Shown piece by piece: positions 59,860 through 64,000 of a stretch of DNA of 64,000 nucleotides (within the stretch, counting starts at the first letter, position 1; each line of letters opens with the position of its first letter). The translations under genes were made by a program, and so were the position numbers. A model generated the notes under the pieces. The model searched no databases and was not told the origin of the DNA. It saw only the letters and a program-made list of their open reading frames with translations. The DNA lies in contig CAIMSU010000298.1 of assembly GCA_903844155.1 (NCBI GenBank), positions 21,115 to 85,114 on the forward strand, written 5' to 3'. Origin of the DNA: an uncultured Pseudomonadota bacterium (GTDB lineage Bacteria; Myxococcota_A; UBA796; SXON01).

Positions 59860-60809
59860 CCTTCAGGCATCTGCTGCGGGCGGTTGTGCCCGGCGTTGTC
59901 GCGCTTGTGACGGGGGAGCCGGAGGTGCTGGATCGGCTGCGGTGTGATGTGGTCGAGCGGCAGATCGTCAGGGGCGCGACGGGGTCGGCGCGGTTGACGG
60001 ACCAGCCCGCCCCGTCAGGGTCCCCGCCGCAGCACCGTCCCAAGCTTCAGGAAATAGAAGTTTGCCACCGAGCCGTCTTCCGGCCAAGTCCGCTCCGAGT
60101 ACTGGCCCCGCGGCGCAACGAACACCGCGAGCAGCGAACCCGCCGGCAGTGTGAAGCGACGGTCAAACTCCTCGGTGCCGTTGTATTTGAACTTCCAAGC
60201 GGGCTGCCCGCGAGGCAGCGGGTGGTTGGACGTGAAGTACATCCCCTTGCTTTCTTGCTTCGCACGAAGCTCAAACGTCGTGCGCACGATTTGAGTCGGC
60301 TCTCCCAGCGCCTGAATCGCCAAGTACCGCGACTCGATGAGGGCCGGTGTCATCGGAACATCCTTCTCAAACTTCGTAGCGCCGGGGCGGTAGTCGAACC
60401 ATTGCAACCCGCCACCAAAGATCTCTGGGCTGCTGTACCAAAGCAAGCTGACTCCCGCCACGGCACCGTCGCCCTCGTCGAAGTCCACCTCCCAGTCGGT
60501 TGCGTACTTCTCGCAGAGACCGAGGAAATTGGGATGCATGACCTTCGTCGGGGTGATCTCGCCGCGCGCGTTCTCAACGCCGATCTGCCCAGGTTCGAAG
60601 TTCTGGGTGCCCCGGATTGGCAGGTGCACGATGCGCCCCGAGTCGTTGATGGCACAGGCGCACCGCGAGCCATCGCTGCGGGTGATCGAGGTTGTACCCA
60701 GAGAGTAGAAGTTCGGCATGGCGGGTCCTCCGGACGCGACCGTTCGTTCAGTAACCCGTCGCGCCTCGACCCGAGTCACGCGGCCCTCGAAGCAGAGGCA
60801 TCCCCATGA
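59856..60809 (+). CDS. Probably truncated small gene; long frame is antisense read-through
   Basis: ATG 59856 overlaps the previous stop (ATGA) and encodes about 50 plausible residues (FRHLLRAVVPGVVALVTGEP). After about 60010 the frame is antisense to the convincing minus-strand gene at 60015-60719 and has shadow-like Arg/His composition until its stop at 60807. I take the first 50 residues as a remnant cut by insertion of the minus gene. Confidence 0.3.
   Translation: MTFRHLLRAVVPGVVALVTGEPEVLDRLRCDVVERQIVRGATGSARLTDQPAPSGSPPQHRPKLQEIEVCHRAVFRPSPLRVLAPRRNEHREQRTRRQCEATVKLLGAVVFELPSGLPARQRVVGREVHPLAFLLRTKLKRRAHDLSRLSQRLNRQVPRLDEGRCHRNILLKLRSAGAVVEPLQPATKDLWAAVPKQADSRHGTVALVEVHLPVGCVLLAETEEIGMHDLRRGDLAARVLNADLPRFEVLGAPDWQVHDAPRVVDGTGAPRAIAAGDRGCTQRVEVRHGGSSGRDRSFSNPSRLDPSHAALEAEASP
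60015..60719 (-). CDS. Moron-like hypothetical protein inserted antisense
   Basis: A 234-residue protein from ATG 60719 with GGAGG 8 bp upstream. It looks like a normal cytosolic protein rich in Phe, Tyr and Trp (WFDYRPGATKFEKDV, WKFKYNGTEEFDRRF, AVFVAPRGQYSERTW), mostly beta. The region is AT-richer than the operon around it and in the opposite strand, typical of a moron or insertion. No family recognised. Confidence 0.75.
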   Translation of the reverse strand: MPNFYSLGTTSITRSDGSRCACAINDSGRIVHLPIRGTQNFEPGQIGVENARGEITPTKVMHPNFLGLCEKYATDWEVDFDEGDGAVAGVSLLWYSSPEIFGGGLQWFDYRPGATKFEKDVPMTPALIESRYLAIQALGEPTQIVRTTFELRAKQESKGMYFTSNHPLPRGQPAWKFKYNGTEEFDRRFTLPAGSLLAVFVAPRGQYSERTWPEDGSVANFYFLKLGTVLRRGP

Positions 60810-61411
60810 CCGCCGCCGCCCAACTCCTCGACGCCGTCGTCCCCATCGTCCGCACTCGCCTCCCGCGCGGCGTGGACATCGACTACCTCGACGACTTCGT
60901 CGATCGCAACCGCTCGCTGCTCGAACAGGTCATCGAGCAGAACCTCGGCCCGATGCTCCGTCGCATGGAAGCCGCGAACAACGCGAGCTTCGTGCAGGAG
61001 GACATTCCGGAATTTTGGACGGCAGCGCGCCGAACGGCTGGCAACGTCGCCGCGATGGCGACCGCGGCGAATCTGTACGCCCAGAAGCGTGCCCCGACCC
61101 ACGACGAGCGCACCGTGATCGCCGGCTACTCGGGCTGGGGCGGCCTCTCCATCCAGGGTGCGACCGCGAAATTCCCGACGGGCTTCCCCGTCCCCGAGGA
61201 AAGGGGATTGATCCAGGAGAGAGTCCGTTCCCGTAACTTTGTGAACCTGCCGAAACCTTCCGCCGCCCGCCCTTCGAGCTGTGCGGCTGCGGCCCGGCTC
61301 CGCCGTCACCGCCGGTGTCGTCCGTCGCCGGGGCGTCGCCTACCAGCACTCGGATCTCGACCTCCCTCGTCTCGGTGTCCACGGTCACCCGCTCGATCAG
61401 CTCCGCGATGA
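60806..61411 (+). pseudogene. N-terminal part of helicase/methylase-like gene cut by element integration
   Basis: The first about 135 residues (to near 61210) form a sensible protein: helical start, then VIAGYSGWGGLS and FPTGFPVPEERGLI. A YxGWGG motif followed by Pro/Glu is characteristic of the beginning of large SNF2-helicase/N6-adenine methylase (DarB-like) proteins of phages and integrative elements. From about 61210 the frame enters the neighbouring recombinase region and becomes Arg/Ser-rich nonsense until 61411. The rest of the gene is presumably beyond the inserted element, outside the window. Confidence 0.65.
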
Positions 61412-62858
61412 TCGCGCGCTGCTGGTCGCGGTCCACCGTCTCGGCCGCCGCGCGCATGGACGCGAGCCGCTTGTCCGCCGCGGCGAGCCGGGCTGAGCGT
61501 GCGCCGTGATGGCGCTCGTCCATCTGGGACAACTCGAGCCGGTTCAGGAGCGGGGCGCGCTCCCGCTCGATGGTCTCCAGCTCGGTCGCCAGTTCGTCCT
61601 CCGTGTACAGCCCCTTGCGGAAGGCCGTCTGGATCCTGCTGCGTTCAAGGGCGAGCCGCTCCAATTCGGCGCGGAGGGTGCGCGCCACGTCGGTGCCGAC
61701 GGCATTCTTCTTTGCGTCGGCGTCCACAGCCCTCTCGACCTCGGCGCGGAAGTAGCCCGGCTCCGTGATCAGTTGCTTGACGTAGTTCCAGACGACCTGC
61801 TCGAGTTGATCAGCGCGGATGCTCCCGCGGGCCGTACACCTGTCGCAGTTCACCTGCGGCCGGTTGGCGAACTCGCATCGGTAGTACATGTTCCGGTCCT
61901 TAACCGTGGTCTGACCTCGCATTTTTCGCTTGCAATGCGCGCAGAACACGACCGCGCGCAGCAGGTAGTCGTACTTGAGCGGGCGGGCGACCGGCCGGGG
62001 ACGGCCACGCAAGGCGGCGTTCGCGGCCTCCCATTCGGCCCGGGTGACGATCGGCTCGACGCACACCGTGAAGTTGGGGTCCCACGCCGGGTTCGGCGCC
62101 CAGCGGTCGGAGCAGAACACCGGGTTGGCGAGCATGTCCTGGATGGAACGGCGGACGATGAACTTCGTCCCCAGCTCCTTCGCCGTGCCCTTCGGCGTGC
62201 CGCGAGGGCGGTATCGCTGCATGCGCCCGGACGGCATGTTGCGGCGTACCAGCTCGCGCTCGATCTGGAGCGGCCCCATGCCTTCGGTCGCCAGCCGGAA
62301 GATTTCCCGGACGACCGGCGCCTCGACGGGCGAGGCGATGTAGCCGTGGGTCTCCGGCGACCATTGCAGCCCGAGTGGCGTCTGGGTGAGCGGGCGTCCG
62401 CCTTTTCGGAGCACCGCGTCCTTCCGCCCACGCACGGTGCGCTCGCGGGTCTTGGAGCGCTCGTAGGACGCGACCGACGAGAGCATGTCCTGCGTGAGCT
62501 TCTCCTCGGGCGTGATGTCGCGGAGGATGCCCTTGGGCGTGGCGAGCAGCACGCCGTGGTCGCGCAGCGCCTTCCGTACGATGGCGCGCTCGAAAGGGTC
62601 CTCGGCGCGGGACGTCCGGTCGAGGTCCACGACGAGCAGGTAGTCCACGCTCCGGCTCTCGATCAGCCTCAGCGCCCGGCTCATGCCCGGCCGCTCCCAT
62701 GCCGGCACGGTACCGCTGAAGCCGTCGTCCTCTTCGACCGACACCACCGTCCAGTTCTGGCCGCGGGCGAACTGGAGCAGCGACTCGCGCTGGGACTCGA
62801 TCGTCCCGGCCTCGCGCTGGCGGTCGGTGCTGACGCGGCAGTAGATGACGCACTTCAT
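60930..62858 (-). CDS. Large serine recombinase (integrase)
   Basis: A serine integrase from ATG 62858. Catalytic Ser10 lies in YCRVSTDRQ, followed by resolvase-domain motifs (ESQRESLLQFA, LLVVDLDRTSR and a YERSKTRERT helix). A recombinase domain, zinc ribbon (CAHCKRK...CDRC, about 305-345) and coiled coil (LERLALERSRIQTAF) follow. The frame is 642 codons, but residues after about 550 are antisense to the interrupted gene, so native protein probably ends near the junction or has a changed tail in the integrated state. The start overlaps the XRE repressor stop (ATGA). Confidence 0.92.
   Translation of the reverse strand: MKCVIYCRVSTDRQREAGTIESQRESLLQFARGQNWTVVSVEEDDGFSGTVPAWERPGMSRALRLIESRSVDYLLVVDLDRTSRAEDPFERAIVRKALRDHGVLLATPKGILRDITPEEKLTQDMLSSVASYERSKTRERTVRGRKDAVLRKGGRPLTQTPLGLQWSPETHGYIASPVEAPVVREIFRLATEGMGPLQIERELVRRNMPSGRMQRYRPRGTPKGTAKELGTKFIVRRSIQDMLANPVFCSDRWAPNPAWDPNFTVCVEPIVTRAEWEAANAALRGRPRPVARPLKYDYLLRAVVFCAHCKRKMRGQTTVKDRNMYYRCEFANRPQVNCDRCTARGSIRADQLEQVVWNYVKQLITEPGYFRAEVERAVDADAKKNAVGTDVARTLRAELERLALERSRIQTAFRKGLYTEDELATELETIERERAPLLNRLELSQMDERHHGARSARLAAADKRLASMRAAAETVDRDQQRAIIAELIERVTVDTETREVEIRVLVGDAPATDDTGGDGGAGPQPHSSKGGRRKVSAGSQSYGNGLSPGSIPFPRGRGSPSGISRSHPGWRGRPSPSSRRSRCARRGSGHASGRTDSPRSPSRRRCQPFGALPSKIPECPPARSSRCSRLPCDGASGRGSAR
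61196..61230. mobile_element. Likely attachment-site junction of second element
   Basis: Sense of the helicase/methylase gene is lost at about 61205-61215, and on the other strand the recombinase loses its protein-like character at about the same place. GGGATTGATCCAGG with its GGATtgATCC inverted core lies here. Position is approximate; the other end is outside the window. Confidence 0.5.
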
Positions 62859-63466
62859 GGCGCTTTTCCTTTGTTTGCGGGTTTCGGGGCGCGCGGGTTG
62901 CGGGGGGTACGCGAGTGATCGACCTCCACCGCGCGCCAGTCGGGCTTCTGGTTGAGGATGTCGTCCACATCCTCTGAGGAATCGAGGAGGTACATCTCCA
63001 GCTTGCGGGCGAACTCGATCCACTGGCGCTTCACGAGCGGCGGGATCATCTCGATGACGAGCGCGTCCATCCGCATCGGGCGGAGGTCCGGGTGGGTGAC
63101 CAGCCGGAGGAAGCGTGCGTCGAGGCTCTCCTCCATCGCGTCGATCTCGGCCGGCGTCTCGAAGCGGAAGCCGGCCTCGTGCATGATCTCGCGGAGATCC
63201 CGGCCGTAGACGTTCGCAATCCGCTGGATCACCTTCAGCGTGGGCGGCGTGGGCTTCTCGCCCGTCTCGAGCTTCGCGAGGTAGCTGAAGGAGACGCCGC
63301 TGGCTTCCGACGCGGCGCGAAGCGAAAAGCGGGCAGCGTCGCGGAGGCCCCGCAGGTAGGGGCCGAACGACGCGCGTTTCTCCCAGGTGATGGCGGCGAC
63401 GCCGACGGGTTGCGCGTCGGGGGGCGCGTTCTTGAGGACGATCTCGGTCGGGGAGCGGATGGGCAT
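62855..63466 (-). CDS. XRE-family repressor of the second element
   Basis: A 203-residue regulator. The N-terminal HTH is at about 30-90 (LRGLRDAARFSLRAASEASG, SFSYLAKLETGEKPTPPTLK). The C-terminal half (RWIEFARKLEMYLLDSS type, with MIPPLVKRQ) is helical and may dimerise. No LexA-like Ser/Lys protease is visible. Divergent from the small XRE gene at 63565, forming a CI/Cro-type switch, and cotranscribed with the integrase. Confidence 0.88.
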   Translation of the reverse strand: MPIRSPTEIVLKNAPPDAQPVGVAAITWEKRASFGPYLRGLRDAARFSLRAASEASGVSFSYLAKLETGEKPTPPTLKVIQRIANVYGRDLREIMHEAGFRFETPAEIDAMEESLDARFLRLVTHPDLRPMRMDALVIEMIPPLVKRQWIEFARKLEMYLLDSSEDVDDILNQKPDWRAVEVDHSRTPRNPRAPKPANKGKAP

Positions 63467-63564
63467 GGGGCACCTTACCCTGCGGTCACCGAAAAGTACA
63501 CATCTTCATCGCACGTCGTCTCAATTCGGTGGACGGGTCGGAAACGATGTGCAACATAGGACAC
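63467..63564. promoter_or_regulatory. Divergent operator region of repressor switch
   Basis: Between the two XRE genes, related words GTACACAT, GATGTGC and GGACACAT are spaced along about 80 bp, including an ATGTG...CACAT inverted pair at about 63547-63566. These are plausible repressor sites. The region is less GC-rich than its surroundings. Confidence 0.4.
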
Positions 63565-63849
63565 ATGATTACCACTTCACGTCTCAACCCCTCCCGCCCG
63601 GCCTGGCTCCTCCGCGGCAACCGCGTTCGCGCGCTGCTCGGCCGCCGCAACCTCACGATCACCGAAGGCGCGCAGAAGCTGGGCGTATCCCGCTCGTACT
63701 TCTCGCAGCTCCTCGCCGGTCGGCGGTCGCTCTCCCCGAAGGTGCGGCGACGGCTGCTCACCAACGCGCCGTTCTCCGAGCTCTCGCCAGACGACCTCTG
63801 GCGAGAGCCGCCCGAGGAACCCGAAAGGGAGGTGGCCCGTGGCGCGTAG
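63565..63849 (+). CDS. Small XRE-family (Cro-like) regulator
   Basis: A 94-residue protein from ATG 63565, with AGGA 6 bp upstream; the frame is open to 63529. HTH: LTITEGAQKLGVSRSYFSQ, then LLAGRRSLSPKVRRRL, typical XRE/Cro. The C-terminus is a Glu/Pro-rich tail. Likely the antagonist of the divergent repressor, first gene of the early operon. Confidence 0.85.
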   Translation: MITTSRLNPSRPAWLLRGNRVRALLGRRNLTITEGAQKLGVSRSYFSQLLAGRRSLSPKVRRRLLTNAPFSELSPDDLWREPPEEPEREVARGA

Positions 63850-64000
63850 CGCGCGGCTCGTCGTCCGCGTCGTGCTCGTCCCCGCCGGGGCAGGCGCGGC
63901 CGACGCGCGACGGCGGGTCGCCGATGTGCTCCTGCGCGCGGCGAGCGTCGCCGCGGCTCCCTCCGAAACCCGCGCGCCGGAGACCCCGGCCAACGACCCC
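63839..64000 (+). CDS. Start of unidentified gene, cut by window end
   Basis: GTG 63839 follows GGGAGG at good spacing and overlaps the Cro-like gene by 11 bp. The frame stays open for 54 codons to the end of the window. The product starts with a basic/hydrophobic strand (RLVVRVVLVPAGAGA) and an Ala-rich helix. Too short to identify. Confidence 0.55.
   Translation, partial: MARSARLVVRVVLVPAGAGAADARRRVADVLLRAASVAAAPSETRAPETPANDP

Noticed and set aside
60060..60809. Plus-strand continuation of the 59856 frame as a real protein
   Set aside because: Composition is that of an antisense shadow; the minus-strand gene is far more protein-like. The ATGA at its end may be chance.

Overview
The window is about 64 kb of high-GC DNA (roughly two-thirds G+C by eye). 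It looks like a Myxococcota or related deltaproteobacterial-type chromosome carrying a mobile region at its right end. This rests on gene content, not on a marker-gene search. The content includes many lipoproteins with beta-propeller or FG-GAP folds, a MopE-type Asp-rich calcium-binding-like segment with long Asp/Ser/Thr tracts, two Hanks-type kinases with Pro/Ala linkers and PEGA-like tails, and dense gene packing with ATGA/GTGA overlaps. No rRNA gene, CRISPR array or canonical tRNA was found.

Region 1 (1-36.9 kb) is ordinary chromosome. It holds the 3' end of an acyl-CoA (methylcrotonyl-type) carboxylase, der, mutL, pgeF, a GPAT/AGPAT-like acyltransferase with a spinster-type MFS transporter, a patatin phospholipase with a TPR partner, and murG. 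Downstream of murG is an incomplete STM4011/STM4012/STM4014 cluster (two radical SAM enzymes and an ATP-grasp-like protein), then a BamD-like TPR protein, a DUF1844 protein, a START-domain protein, an ATP-grasp peptide-ligase-like gene, PduO-type cobalamin adenosyltransferase and a TPM-domain protein. Two kinase genes each sit beside a TPR/PEGA-like/Pro-Ala-linker/membrane protein. The pairs lie 6 kb apart in opposite gene order, which suggests an old duplicated signalling module.

Region 2 (36.9-42.7 kb) is an accessory strip of small toxin-antitoxin genes: UPF0175 with a toxin remnant, an Unstab_antitox/RelE-ParE pair, DUF4160 with DUF2442-XRE, and an AbiEi-like regulator. Three direct copies of a 167-168 bp structured repeat punctuate it. 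The repeats have GCTTGAAC/GTTCAAGC ends and a central hairpin whose stem sequence changes while pairing is kept, giving a cassette-like layout with no integrase in view. A cluster of about 19-bp iterons precedes the AbiEi-like gene, followed by 600 bp of low-complexity DNA.

Region 3 (42.7-61.2 kb) is a run of almost entirely unrecognised plus-strand genes. I read it as a mobile element with a virion-like or particle-like operon (acidic-repeat proteins, small beta-rich proteins, one- and two-TM proteins, a transglutaminase-like Cys/His/Asp protein). It carries a two-gene AAA-ATPase module resembling an antiphage system. No terminase large subunit, portal, tail, FtsK/A32 packaging ATPase or replication gene was recognised, so this is the best candidate here for something undescribed.

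Region 4 (61.2-64 kb) is the left end of a second element. It has a large serine recombinase, a divergent XRE repressor pair and the start of an early gene. It is inserted into a helicase/methylase-like gene that ends region 3, so the recombinase reading frame runs through the junction into antisense host sequence.
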